Assembly: GCF_013369485.1 (NCBI RefSeq)
Contig: NZ_JABWEB010000010.1
Coordinates: 124,001-188,000, forward strand
DNA: 64,000 nucleotides
Source of the DNA: Massilia sp. BJB1822
GTDB taxonomy: Bacteria > Pseudomonadota > Gammaproteobacteria > Burkholderiales > Burkholderiaceae_D
Reading direction: 5' to 3'
Below, one piece after another: positions 34,303 to 42,729 of this stretch. The translations under genes were made by a program, and so were the position numbers. How positions within the stretch are numbered: the stretch's first letter is position 1; each line of letters opens with the position of its first letter. The notes beneath the pieces are model-generated. The model was not told the origin of the DNA. It ran no database searches and worked only from the letters and a program-made list of their open reading frames with translations.

Positions 34303-35160
34303 TCACATATCGCCGCTCAGGTCAGGGTACAGCCCCTGTGCCGCTATGTAATAGGGCAAAGTGATATATGGCGGCAGGTTGGTGAACGCCTGGGATAGGC
34401 CAGTTGGTCCGGTGTACCCGGTCAATATGGCATTGCTCAGTTTTAGGCTGCCCTTCATTGTCGTCACGATATTTGACAGCGCAACCGTCCCTGTCACCGC
34501 CCCGTTTCGCATTTCCACGGTCGGCGCCTTTTTCTGATAGATTTTTTGGGTACCGGGCGTCACGCCGAGCATGGCATTGGCTGGATCGTTGGTCGACACG
34601 TCTGGATCGCTCGCCGCCGGCGCTGCCGCGGAATAGAGTTTGCCCGTAAAGATGGCCGATCCGATCGTTGTCGAGAAAACGGTGTTCGTGGTATCGACCT
34701 CGCCGCTCAATAACGTCGGACTAATGCCATCCGCGAGGGCATGGGTGTGTTGGGGAAGATGATTGAGTGTCAATGTGGTCGAAGCCGTCCCCCCAACGGC
34801 GCCTACATAATCAATTGGCGTGACATTTTTCGAGGCGCCCATCACAAAGCGTCCCGCCAGATTTGGCAAGGCGAAATTGTTGCGGCCGTCCCCCCCATAA
34901 GTACTTCCGATTATGGCGAATAAGATGTTATTCTCCGCAATCTGCAACATGCGGCCATCCGCCAGCAGATACATCCCCCGCGCAAAGGATAAAGGGGGAG
35001 GCTTCTTGTTAGTCGCGCTCCCAGAGCCGAAAGCCATTATGCAAACCGAGCCGATAAACGGTTCTGTCGCGCAGGCATGGCTGGCGCTAGTCCAGGTCAG
35101 GCCCATCGCAGTCAGCAAGCCCAGAATGAGCGGTTTATGTGTGCGTGAAGTCCTCGTCAT
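34303..35160 (-). CDS. Exported phage-tail-collar (Collar) domain protein
   Basis: The 285-residue product starts at ATG 35160 (GGAAAG upstream) and has a signal peptide cleaved near SHACA. The mature N-terminus is a tail-collar domain: EPFIGSVCIMAFGSG, RGMYLLADGRMLQI, NNILFAIIGSTYGGDGRNNFALPNLAGR (two parts), ending FTNLPPYITLPYYIAAQGLYP. Such domains occur in phage tail tips and in microcystin-dependent-protein homologues. The middle is Ser/Thr/Ala-rich, suggesting a beta-rich stalk. No other phage genes surround it. As part of this operon it may sit on the surface or cap the giant protein. Its stop overlaps the possible GTG start of the Sel1 gene. Confidence 0.84.
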   Translation of the reverse strand: MTRTSRTHKPLILGLLTAMGLTWTSASHACATEPFIGSVCIMAFGSGSATNKKPPPLSFARGMYLLADGRMLQIAENNILFAIIGSTYGGDGRNNFALPNLAGRFVMGASKNVTPIDYVGAVGGTASTTLTLNHLPQHTHALADGISPTLLSGEVDTTNTVFSTTIGSAIFTGKLYSAAAPAASDPDVSTNDPANAMLGVTPGTQKIYQKKAPTVEMRNGAVTGTVALSNIVTTMKGSLKLSNAILTGYTGPTGLSQAFTNLPPYITLPYYIAAQGLYPDLSGDM

Positions 35161-35230
35161 ATTCTTTCCATTCAAAGAGAGTTGAAAATCCGCTTCCACC
35201 AACCCTGTCGGCCGGCCGAAGCTGGCCACT

Positions 35231-36019
35231 TCATTGCCCTGCGGTGGGCGCCATCAGCACCTTGCCGCTCATCCCGGCCATCAGTTCGCCGAACTTGCCG
35301 TCGATGGCGGCGGTCAGCTTGACCGACTGGCTGACCGGGTCGATGCGCGCGCCGATGCGCTGCACCTTGGCCGGATAGGTCTTGCCGGTCTCGTCGATCA
35401 CGACCTGGAAGCCGTGCTGGGCACGCAGCCACACCAGCCACTTGCTCGGCACAATGAATTCCAGTTCCAGCGCGGAATCGTCGATGATGTCGAGCAGGGC
35501 TTGGCCGGGCTGGACGAATTGCTGCTCGCGCGCCTTCTGTTCGGCGATGCGGCCGGCATACGGCGCCGTCACGGCGCACTTGGACAGTACGGCGCCGTTG
35601 GCCGCCACTTCGGCCTTGGCCTTGGCCACCTCGGCTTCCGACACGTCCAGCTCGACCTTGCCGATCGAGCGCAATTCGTTGAGGCGCTGGTTGGCCGTCC
35701 AGACTTTCTCGGTCGCGGCCTGGGCCGCTTTGGCCTTGTTCAGCTGGGCTTGCTGCAGGCTGCAGTCGAAGACCACTAGGGTGTCGCCGGCGCGGAAACG
35801 GCCGCCTTCCACCACGGGCAGACGGCTGATCTTGGCGCCGATTTCGGCCGCCAGCGTGGCGTAGCGGCGCGGCATCAGCTGGGCGCGGATTTCGCGTTTG
35901 TCGAGGGCGGCGCTGTTAGGCGGACGCGGCTGATCGGCGGCGGCTGCCGGCGTCAGTGCCGCCAGGCCGAGCGCCAACGCAACGGCCGCCGGCGCGGCGC
36001 GCAGGGCAAGCTGCTTCAT
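35231..36019 (-). CDS. HlyD/RND-type periplasmic adaptor
   Basis: The 262-residue product has a signal-type N-terminus (hydrophobic AAPAAVALALGLAALTPAAAA) and the membrane-fusion core. That core has a first lipoyl half (ISRLPVVEGGRFRAGDTLVVFD), a coiled-coil hairpin of about 70 residues, a second half (VTAPYAGRIAEQKAREQQFVQPGQALLDI, in two parts) and a beta-barrel (FIVPSKWLVWL to LMAP). It is shorter than RND adaptors because it lacks the full membrane-proximal domain. ATG 36019 overlaps the stop of the upstream TolC-like gene (ATGA), so the two are translationally coupled and likely act as one conduit. Confidence 0.87.
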   Translation of the reverse strand: MKQLALRAAPAAVALALGLAALTPAAAADQPRPPNSAALDKREIRAQLMPRRYATLAAEIGAKISRLPVVEGGRFRAGDTLVVFDCSLQQAQLNKAKAAQAATEKVWTANQRLNELRSIGKVELDVSEAEVAKAKAEVAANGAVLSKCAVTAPYAGRIAEQKAREQQFVQPGQALLDIIDDSALELEFIVPSKWLVWLRAQHGFQVVIDETGKTYPAKVQRIGARIDPVSQSVKLTAAIDGKFGELMAGMSGKVLMAPTAGQ

Positions 36020-37536
36020 TGCGCGGACACGGCCGGCAACTGGCCCGCTTCCCATTGGCGCATGGAGCTGCCGACGGCAGCCGTCAGCTGGTCCAGCGGC
36101 AGATCGGCGCTGGCGCTGACGGCCGGTTCCAGGCCCAGCGTGGCCTGCAGCTTGCCGGTGGCGGCGTGCAATTGGGCCAGCGCCTGGAAGCGGCGCAGCT
36201 CGCTCAGCAGGGCGGTGGTCTGGTTCGACACCAGTTCAAGCTGGGTCTGGGTCTGGGCTTGCTGGGCGTTGGCCACATGCTGGGCGATCGAGCTGTCGAG
36301 CTGCCAGATGGTGTTGGCGCGGTCGAACTGGCGCAGCGCGTTGCCGTATTGCAGGCGGGCGATATGGACCTGGGCCAGCAGAGCCATCTGGGTCATCACG
36401 CGGCGCTGGTCGGCCACGGCCACGCCGGCATCGGCCAGGCGCATCTGGGACGGCGCGGACAGCAGGCCCAGCAAATTGAAGGAAATCTGCGCGCCGGTTT
36501 CGCGCCAGGTCTGGTTGATCAGGTAGCTGTCGTTGCTGTGCTTGGGGCCATAGCTGAAGGACAGGCCCGGGAAGAGCTTGAGCAGGGCGCGGCGCGATTC
36601 GGCGCTGGCGATGCGCGCGTTGTAGAACGATTCGCGCAGCTCGGCATTGTTGGCGATGGCGAATTCTTCCAGCTGCTCGACCGGCATGCTGTGCCAGGCG
36701 GCAGCGGCCGTTTCGGCCGGCTCGCTGACGGTGAAGTCCTGGGCCAGCGGCAGGTTGACCAGGGCCGCCAGTTCGAGACGGGCGGTGGACAGCTCCTGCG
36801 ACACGGCTTCCAGCAGGCGCACGTTTTCCAGCACCTGGCGCTGGTAGCGCAGGGCGTCGAGCGGATTGCGCAGGCGTTCGGCCTCGGCCTTGCGCGAATC
36901 GGCCAGCGCGGCTTCAGCGGCGGCCAGTCCGGCCTGTACCTTGCCCTGCAGTTTTTGCGCGCTGACGGCACGCCAGAAGGCGGTGCGCACATCCTGGATC
37001 AGGTTGTGCATGGCCTTGCGGCGGTGCTCGGCGGCGATCAGCACGCGGTCGGCGTTCTGCTGGGTGGCGTAATAGCTTTGGCCGAAATCGAGCAGACTCC
37101 AGGTGAAGCTCAGGTCCGTGGTCACGGCATCGCGGTCGCTGGAAATATAGGGATTGGCCAGCGAAGGACGGCCGGTGACGGAATCCTTGCTGCGCGTGAT
37201 CAGGTCTTTATCGCGCTCGCGGTAGCCGGCCGACGCAACCAGCTTGGGCAGCATATCGTAGGCGCCCACCTCCAGCTGGCCTTGGGCCAGCGACTCTTCC
37301 ATCAAGCGCGTGCGACGGGCCAGATTGTATTTGAGGGCACGCGCCACGGCTTCGTCCAGCGACAACGGACCTTGCAGCGGGACGACATCCTGCTGGGCTC
37401 GCTGGCGGTCTGCACGGCTGGCAGCGGCCAGATCGGACTGTATCAACGGCGTCGGCGTATAGGAAGCGCAGCCGGACAACACCAGGGCGGCGGACAAGGG
37501 CAAAAGCAGAGGGAGGCAGCGGGAGCGGATAAGCAT
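36016..37536 (-). CDS. TolC-like outer-membrane channel lipoprotein
   Basis: The 506-residue product has a lipoprotein signal (LVLSGCASY, Cys near residue 23). The mature protein is an outer-membrane factor with two long helical-hairpin repeats: ALKYNLARRTRLMEESLAQGQLEVGAYDMLPKLVASAGYRERD (two parts) and the second half beginning FAIANNAELRESFYNARIASAE. It resembles the OprM/NodT-like lipoprotein branch rather than TolC proper. It is the first gene of the seven-gene operon (37536 down to 22289) and should supply the outer-membrane exit channel for the downstream adaptors. Confidence 0.88.
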   Translation of the reverse strand: MLIRSRCLPLLLPLSAALVLSGCASYTPTPLIQSDLAAASRADRQRAQQDVVPLQGPLSLDEAVARALKYNLARRTRLMEESLAQGQLEVGAYDMLPKLVASAGYRERDKDLITRSKDSVTGRPSLANPYISSDRDAVTTDLSFTWSLLDFGQSYYATQQNADRVLIAAEHRRKAMHNLIQDVRTAFWRAVSAQKLQGKVQAGLAAAEAALADSRKAEAERLRNPLDALRYQRQVLENVRLLEAVSQELSTARLELAALVNLPLAQDFTVSEPAETAAAAWHSMPVEQLEEFAIANNAELRESFYNARIASAESRRALLKLFPGLSFSYGPKHSNDSYLINQTWRETGAQISFNLLGLLSAPSQMRLADAGVAVADQRRVMTQMALLAQVHIARLQYGNALRQFDRANTIWQLDSSIAQHVANAQQAQTQTQLELVSNQTTALLSELRRFQALAQLHAATGKLQATLGLEPAVSASADLPLDQLTAAVGSSMRQWEAGQLPAVSAQ

Positions 37537-37716
37537 GCTGAGTCTTTTCGAAATGGAAACGAAAGGGCTTTTTTCTTAGCAAATATGGTTGCCAAGAGAA
37601 AAATAGTGCACGCATTCTAACTTATCCAGAGAGCAATAGATCACATTTCCGAGCGGATTTAGTGATTTTTTGTGAGAAATCTTCCACATCACTATGTCCA
37701 GGACGCAACCGTATTT
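37537..37716. other. Upstream region of the secretion operon
   Basis: This AT-richer stretch must hold the promoter of the seven-gene operon on the minus strand. I see a possible CRP-like half site (TGTGATCTATTGCTCT on the minus strand, near 37640) but no convincing -35/-10 pair. Confidence 0.35.
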
Positions 37717-37845
37717 TTGCGCCAAATCAAAGAATGTCTCACCCTGGTGTCAGGCACCAGGGTGAGACATTCTTTGCGCCAGATCAAGCAATGTCCAACC
37801 GTGGTGCCTGACACCAGGGTCGGACATTGTTTGTCCTGGATCAAA
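37717..37845. repeat. Two tandem copies of the 57-bp palindromic repeat
   Basis: Units begin at 37717 and 37774 (57-bp period) and belong to the family at 2191-2365. Arm changes are compensated: the first unit pairs GTCTCACC with GGTGAGAC, and the second has CAATGTCC opposite GGACATTG instead of GAATGTCC opposite GGACATTC. Central motifs GTGTCAGGCAC and GTGCCTGACAC alternate orientation. A GGATCAA motif ends the array, as at the first locus. Confidence 0.85.
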
Positions 37846-37857
37846 TGCTGGGGCGAA

Positions 37858-37889
37858 AAAAAACCCGTGCCTGAGAACACGGGTTTTTT
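37858..37889. terminator. Bidirectional rho-independent terminator
   Basis: AAAAAACCCGTG (37858-37869) and CACGGGTTTTTT (37878-37889) form a 12-bp stem with an 8-nt loop. The A/T tracts on both sides let it work in both directions. It lies just after the stop of the acid-shock-like gene at 37906. Confidence 0.9.
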
Positions 37890-37905
37890 AGGGGAGCGTT
37901 AGCGC

Positions 37906-38280
37906 TTATTTGGCGGGTGCGGCTGGAGCGGCTTTGGCGTCCTTGGTTTCGGCTTTGGCCACTTTGGCCACTTTGGCGTCGGCTTTGACTTCGGCCTTGG
38001 CTTCCGGTTTGGCTTCCTTGCTTTCGGCTTTCACGTCCTTGCCTTCGGCTTTTTCGGCTTTGTGCGCCTTGGCTTTCTTGCCGTGGCCTTCGGTTTTGGC
38101 TTCGGCTTTGACTTCGGTGCCGGCGGCTACCTTGCTGTCTTTGGCTTCGACTTTGCTTTCCACTTTAGCGGCGGCTGGAGCAGCGGCTGGCGTGGCTGGC
38201 GCGGTGGTTGGCGCTGGGGCGGCGGCGAAAGCTGCGGTGGCGAACAGGCCGGCGATCAGGGTAGCGATGGTCTTTTTCAT
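37906..38280 (-). CDS. Exported Lys/Ala-rich acid-shock-like protein (124 aa)
   Basis: The protein has a signal peptide (MKKTIATLIAGLFATAAFA) followed by about 100 residues almost entirely of Ala, Lys, Glu, Pro and Val with repeated KVEAK, KAEAK and KDVKAE motifs. The composition resembles the Asr acid-shock proteins of enterobacteria and is likely disordered and highly charged in the periplasm, but low complexity makes true homology uncertain. It shares its signal peptide almost exactly with the next gene upstream, so the pair arose by duplication. A strong terminator follows. Confidence 0.78.
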   Translation of the reverse strand: MKKTIATLIAGLFATAAFAAAPAPTTAPATPAAAPAAAKVESKVEAKDSKVAAGTEVKAEAKTEGHGKKAKAHKAEKAEGKDVKAESKEAKPEAKAEVKADAKVAKVAKAETKDAKAAPAAPAK

Positions 38281-38338
38281 GGTGTTGTCCTTTAAAGTAT
38301 GCGGTTCAGGTATTCAGTTGTCGGTTGGATGCTGCGAA

Positions 38339-38584
38339 TTACTTGGTGGCCGGTGCGCTGGCTTTTTCTTCAGCTTTGACTTTCTCTTCGGCTTTCGCTT
38401 TCTTGTGGTGCTTGGTGGCTTTGTGTTCTTTGCTGTCGGCTTTGACTTCCTTTCCATCGGCTTTGGCTGCGGCGACAGGCGCGGAGGCAGCGGCGGATGC
38501 GGAGGCAGACGCGGGGGCAGGGGCTTGTGCAAATGCGGCGGTAGCGAACAAACCAGCGATCAAGGTAGCGATGACGTTTTTCAT
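38339..38584 (-). CDS. Exported Lys/Ala-rich acid-shock-like protein (81 aa)
   Basis: A shorter paralogue of the 124-residue protein downstream. The signal peptide is MKNVIATLIAGLFATAAFA, followed by an Ala/Ser/Pro stretch and then Lys/Glu/His-rich repeats (KEVKADSKEHKATKHHKKAKAE). It is probably periplasmic and disordered, with an acid- or stress-protection role as in Asr proteins (inference from composition). Three TTACA repeats spaced at one- and two-turn intervals lie about 90-125 bp upstream. Confidence 0.78.
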   Translation of the reverse strand: MKNVIATLIAGLFATAAFAQAPAPASASASAAASAPVAAAKADGKEVKADSKEHKATKHHKKAKAEEKVKAEEKASAPATK

Positions 38585-38674
38585 TTGAGTTCCTTTTAAG
38601 TTTGTTTATCTAGTGCACTAATTCCCGTGTCACTGAGCAAGAAACGCGGTCCGGTTTCGACCAGTTGACGGCTT

Positions 38675-38710
38675 TTACAAGCGCTTACAACTCAACTAGT
38701 CTGCTTACAT
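38675..38710. promoter_or_regulatory. Helically phased TTACA direct repeats
   Basis: TTACA occurs at 38675-38679, 38685-38689 and 38705-38709, spacings of 10 and 20 bp. OmpR-type response regulators bind such phased direct repeats. The site lies between the acid-shock-like gene and uppP and is closer to the former. Confidence 0.4.
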
Positions 38711-38855
38711 TTGGCTGTGCCAGCGCAAAACCGGGGTTGGAAACGGGGTCTACGCTTGAGCTGAGTGCCGGCGCACAGGCCGCTCGTGGTAAGCTTCGTG
38801 CCCGCGCACCGACTGTCCGCGCGCGCTCCCCACCGAACTGCTAATCAAATACACA

Positions 38856-39701
38856 ATGGATATTATTTTTGCGCTGAAGGCTCTGGTGATGGGCCTGGTA
38901 GAAGGCTTTACCGAATTCCTGCCGATTTCTTCGACCGGCCACCTGATCCTGGCCGGCAGCCTGCTCGACCTGCAACGCAATGTATCGAAGGAAGTGATCG
39001 ACGTATTCGAGATCGTGATCCAGGCCGGCGCCATCCTGGCCGTGTGCTGGGAATACCGCGCGCGCATCGCCTCCGTGCTGTCCGGCCTGACCAGCGACCA
39101 TAAGGCGCGCAAATTCGTGCTGAATCTGATCGTGGCCTTCCTGCCGCTGGCCGTTCTCGGCCTGGCCGTGGGCAAGCATATCAAGGCGGTGCTGTTCAAG
39201 CCGGTGCCTGTGGCGCTGGCCTTCATCATCGGCGGCTTCGTGATCCTGTGGGCCGAGCGCCGCGCCAAGACCAATCCGACGGCGGTGCGCATCCACTCGG
39301 TGGAAGATATGAGCGTCAGCGACGCGCTGAAGGTGGGCTTCGCCCAGGCCTTCGCCCTGATTCCCGGCACCAGCCGCTCCGGCGCCACCATTATCGGCGG
39401 CATGCTGTTTGGCCTGTCGCGCAAGGCGGGCACGGAGTTCTCCTTCTTCCTGGCCATCCCTACCCTGCTGTGCGCCACTTTCTACTCGCTGTATAAAGAG
39501 CGCGCGCTGCTGTCGGCCGATCTGACCGGCTTCTTCAGCATCGGCACGGTGGCGGCCTTCGTTTCGGCCTTCCTGTGCGTGCGCTGGCTGCTGCGCTATA
39601 TCAGCTCGCACGACTTCACGGTATTTGCCTGGTATCGCATCGTCTTCGGCGTGGTGGTCATCGTGACTTCGTATACCGGCATGGTGGCTTGGGTAGATTA
39701 A
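38856..39701 (+). CDS. uppP: Undecaprenyl-diphosphatase UppP (BacA)
   Basis: The 281-residue polytopic membrane enzyme dephosphorylates undecaprenyl diphosphate so that the lipid carrier can be reused for peptidoglycan and other wall polymers. It shows both catalytic motifs of the family: GLVEGFTEFLPISSTGH near the N-terminus and PGTSRSGATI in the middle. About eight hydrophobic helices are visible and the length is usual. It is followed after 3 nt by recQ on the same strand. Confidence 0.97.
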   Translation: MDIIFALKALVMGLVEGFTEFLPISSTGHLILAGSLLDLQRNVSKEVIDVFEIVIQAGAILAVCWEYRARIASVLSGLTSDHKARKFVLNLIVAFLPLAVLGLAVGKHIKAVLFKPVPVALAFIIGGFVILWAERRAKTNPTAVRIHSVEDMSVSDALKVGFAQAFALIPGTSRSGATIIGGMLFGLSRKAGTEFSFFLAIPTLLCATFYSLYKERALLSADLTGFFSIGTVAAFVSAFLCVRWLLRYISSHDFTVFAWYRIVFGVVVIVTSYTGMVAWVD

Positions 39702-39704
39702 GCA

Positions 39705-41528
39705 ATGGATAGTCAGGACACCGGCGCGCGCGCCCTTCATCTGCTGCAGACCGTTTTCGGCTACCCAGCCTTCCGCGGCCAGCAGGCGGAGATTGTCGAG
39801 CATGTGGGCAATGGCGGCGATGCGCTGGTGCTGATGCCAACCGGCGGCGGCAAGTCGCTGTGTTATCAGATTCCGGCCATGCTGCGCGATGGCGTGGGCG
39901 TGGTGATCTCGCCGCTGATCGCGCTGATGCAGGACCAGGTCGATGCGCTGGCCGAGGTGGGCGTGCGCGCCGCCTTCCTGAATTCGACCCAGACTTACGA
40001 GGAAGCGGCGCGCATCGAGCGCCTGGTGCGCACCGGCCAGATCGATCTGGTCTACATCGCGCCAGAGCGCCTGATGACGCAGCGCTGCTTCGACCTGCTG
40101 CAGGATTCGCCGATCGCGCTGTTCGCCATCGACGAGGCGCACTGCGTCTCGCAATGGGGCCACGACTTCCGCCCCGAGTACATCAAGCTGTCGGTGCTGC
40201 ACGAGCAGTTCCCCAACGTGCCGCGCATCGCGCTGACGGCAACGGCCGACCAGCAGACGCGCGCCGAGATCGCGCACCGCCTGCAGCTGGAAGACGCGAT
40301 GCAGTTCGTGTCTTCCTTCGACCGGCCGAATATCCGCTACCAGATCGTGGAGAAAGCCAACGGCCGCAAGCAGCTGCTGGACTTCATCACCGCCGAGCAT
40401 GGCGGCGACTCCGGCATCGTTTACTGCCTGTCGCGCAAAAAGGTGGAAGAGACGGCCGAATTCCTCAACGAGAACGGCATCCGCGCCATGGCCTATCACG
40501 CTGGCATGGAGCATGCGAAGCGCGCCTCGAACCAGGCGCGCTTCCTGCGCGAAGAGAATATCGTGATGGTGGCAACCATCGCTTTCGGCATGGGCATCGA
40601 CAAGCCGGACGTGCGTTTCGTGGCCCACCTCGATCTACCGAAAAGCATCGAGGGCTATTACCAGGAAACCGGCCGCGCCGGCCGCGACGGCATGCCCGCC
40701 AGCGCCTGGATGGCGTATGGCTTGCAGGACGTGGTGCTGCAGCGGCGCATGATCGACGAGTCGGAAGCGGACGAGAACTTCAAGCGCGTGCTGGGCACCA
40801 AGCTCGATGCCATGCTGGGCCTGTGCGAAACCCTGAGCTGCCGCCGCGTGCGCCTGCTCGATTATTTCGGCGAGCAGGCTTCGCCTTGCGGCAATTGCGA
40901 TACCTGCCTGATTCCTCCCGTATCCTTCGACGGCACGGTGCCGGTGCAGAAGCTGCTGTCGGCCATCTACCGCGTGGACCAGCGCTTCGCGGCCGGCCAT
41001 GTGATCGATGTGCTGCGCGGGATGGAGTCGGAACGCATCAAGACCTGGCACCATGATTCGCTGTCGGTGTTCGGCATCGGCGCCGACCGCAGCGAACAGG
41101 AATGGCGCGCCATTCTGCGCCAGGTGATCGCACTCGGACTGGTGACGGTCGACCATGAGCAATTCAGTTCATTGAAGCTGACCGACGCGGCGCGCCCGGT
41201 GCTGAAGGGCGGCCAGAAGGTGCAGCTGCGCCAGTACCAGAAGCCGGTCAAGCAGAAGCGCGCGGCCGCGGCGCCGAAGGGTTATGTGGAAACCGACCTG
41301 ACGCCGCAGGAGCAGGCCATTTTCGACAAGCTGCGCTGGTGGCGGGTGGAGACGGCGCGCGCCCACAGCGTGCCGGCCTATGTGATCTTCGTCGATGCCA
41401 CCTTGCGCGAGATCGCCAAGGCCCAGCCTACCTCGCTCGACCAGATGCGCGGCATTTCCGGCGTGGGCGAGAAGAAGCTGGCCTCTTACGGCGACGAGAT
41501 CGTGGAGCTGATCAGCGCGATGCAGTAA
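39705..41528 (+). CDS. recQ: ATP-dependent DNA helicase RecQ
   Basis: The 607-residue product is a 3'-5' superfamily 2 helicase of recombination and repair. It has Walker A MPTGGGKSLCYQIPA, the DEAH motif AIDEAHCVSQWGHDFRPEY, and motif VI EIGRAGRDG-like text (QETGRAGRDGMPA). A zinc-binding set CGNCDTCL, a winged-helix region (about 400-500) and a C-terminal HRDC domain (about 525-607) follow. Length matches full-size bacterial RecQ. It starts 3 nt after uppP. Confidence 0.97.
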   Translation: MDSQDTGARALHLLQTVFGYPAFRGQQAEIVEHVGNGGDALVLMPTGGGKSLCYQIPAMLRDGVGVVISPLIALMQDQVDALAEVGVRAAFLNSTQTYEEAARIERLVRTGQIDLVYIAPERLMTQRCFDLLQDSPIALFAIDEAHCVSQWGHDFRPEYIKLSVLHEQFPNVPRIALTATADQQTRAEIAHRLQLEDAMQFVSSFDRPNIRYQIVEKANGRKQLLDFITAEHGGDSGIVYCLSRKKVEETAEFLNENGIRAMAYHAGMEHAKRASNQARFLREENIVMVATIAFGMGIDKPDVRFVAHLDLPKSIEGYYQETGRAGRDGMPASAWMAYGLQDVVLQRRMIDESEADENFKRVLGTKLDAMLGLCETLSCRRVRLLDYFGEQASPCGNCDTCLIPPVSFDGTVPVQKLLSAIYRVDQRFAAGHVIDVLRGMESERIKTWHHDSLSVFGIGADRSEQEWRAILRQVIALGLVTVDHEQFSSLKLTDAARPVLKGGQKVQLRQYQKPVKQKRAAAAPKGYVETDLTPQEQAIFDKLRWWRVETARAHSVPAYVIFVDATLREIAKAQPTSLDQMRGISGVGEKKLASYGDEIVELISAMQ

Positions 41529-41534
41529 GGCCGC

Positions 41535-42488
41535 TCATGCGCACATGATCTGGCGGTAGCGGCCGGGCGGCACGCCCAACGCGGCGCGGAAGCGGTGGCT
41601 GAAATGGCTCAGGTCCGCGTAGCCGCAGACATCGGCAATCTGCTGCAAGGGCAGTGCCGATGCGCGCAGCAGGCCGCGCGCCTTGTCCAGGCGGCGGCGC
41701 GCAATCCAGGCCGATGGCGGCATGCCGAAGGAGATGCGGAACATGCGCGCCAGATGGAACTCCGACATGCAGGCCACCAGCGCCAGCATGCCGAGCGTGA
41801 TGTTCCCCTCCAGATTCGCTTCGATATATTCCGCCAGGCGGCGGCGCACCAGCGGCGCCAGGCCGCCGCGCAGGCGCAGGCCGGGACGTTGCATGGCTTG
41901 CGATTGCAGCAGCTCGCTCAGGGCTTCATGCGTGATCTCGTTGGCGCGCAGCAGCTGGTCCTTGTCCTGCCAGGGCGCATCCAGCAGCGACTCGCAGAGC
42001 GCGGCCAGACGCGCATTCTCGAAATAGGTGCGGTCGGCCAGCGTCAGCTCGCGCGGCTCGCGGTCCAGCTCCGTCACGGCGCGGTGGGCATAGTGCTCCG
42101 GCATGAAATAGATGTGCATCAGGCGCAGCGTGTCGCGCACCGTCCAGTAGGATTCATGCCAGTCCGGCAGGGAGCACAGGCGTCCGGGACCGCCATAGTG
42201 GCCCGGCGCGTCGTGGCGCTCGACGCGGTAGCCGCCGCCCAGGTAGCAGGACAGGGTGTGGTGGCCGGGCTGGATGTAGTTGGTTTTGCCTTCCTGCGTG
42301 CTGCGATGCCAGACGGCGACGGCCATACCATCGCCCAGCCAGGCAAAGCGCTCCAGCTTCGCCTCAGTGCCGCTCATGGTGCGGAACACTGCATGCGACA
42401 TGGCGTCGGCTGGCGCGCCCTGGCCATGGACGGCCAGCGCCAGCTGATCGTTCACGGCGGTGGCATCGGATTTCGGCTTGGTCGGCAT
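41535..42488 (-). CDS. AraC-family transcriptional regulator
   Basis: The product (317 residues from ATG 42488; a TTG start at 42533 cannot be excluded) has a cupin-like N-terminal sensing domain containing TLSCYLGGGYRVERHDAPGHYG (two parts) and a C-terminal double helix-turn-helix. The latter is GNITLGMLALVACMSEFHLARMFRISFGMPPSAWIARRRLDKARGLL (parts) and IADVCGYADLSHFSHRFRAALGVPPGRYR (parts). It is cytoplasmic; the effector is unknown. It converges with recQ (6-bp gap) and is divergent from the EamA transporter gene, a plausible target. Confidence 0.9.
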   Translation of the reverse strand: MPTKPKSDATAVNDQLALAVHGQGAPADAMSHAVFRTMSGTEAKLERFAWLGDGMAVAVWHRSTQEGKTNYIQPGHHTLSCYLGGGYRVERHDAPGHYGGPGRLCSLPDWHESYWTVRDTLRLMHIYFMPEHYAHRAVTELDREPRELTLADRTYFENARLAALCESLLDAPWQDKDQLLRANEITHEALSELLQSQAMQRPGLRLRGGLAPLVRRRLAEYIEANLEGNITLGMLALVACMSEFHLARMFRISFGMPPSAWIARRRLDKARGLLRASALPLQQIADVCGYADLSHFSHRFRAALGVPPGRYRQIMCA

Positions 42489-42729
42489 GGCGGATGGCTG
42501 GGTCAGATCGGGCAGCACGCGACAGTAAAGCAAAGCGGCGTGCTTTGCTCAAAGTCTAGCACGCGGCGCGGCGCGACGAAGCCGGGCCGCCGCAAATGCG
42601 CAAGATCAGACAATTGCCGCCCCTCGCGCAACCGATGAAGGCAACAAAGCGCAAGCCGGAACAAGCGCAGGCGCCGCCGCCCGCGCATGCTGAACGTTCC
42701 GTCATCCGCCTTGCGCCGCTCTCACCGCC

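Noticed and set aside
34303..35160. Prophage remnant because of the tail-collar domain
   Set aside because: The gene has a Sec signal, sits in frame within an operon and has no neighbouring phage genes, integrase or att repeats.
37672..37902. Peptide-like frames through the 57-bp repeats (also 2253-2576)
   Set aside because: The repeated LTLVSGTRV-like peptides only translate the palindromic DNA repeat; no start signals or family support.
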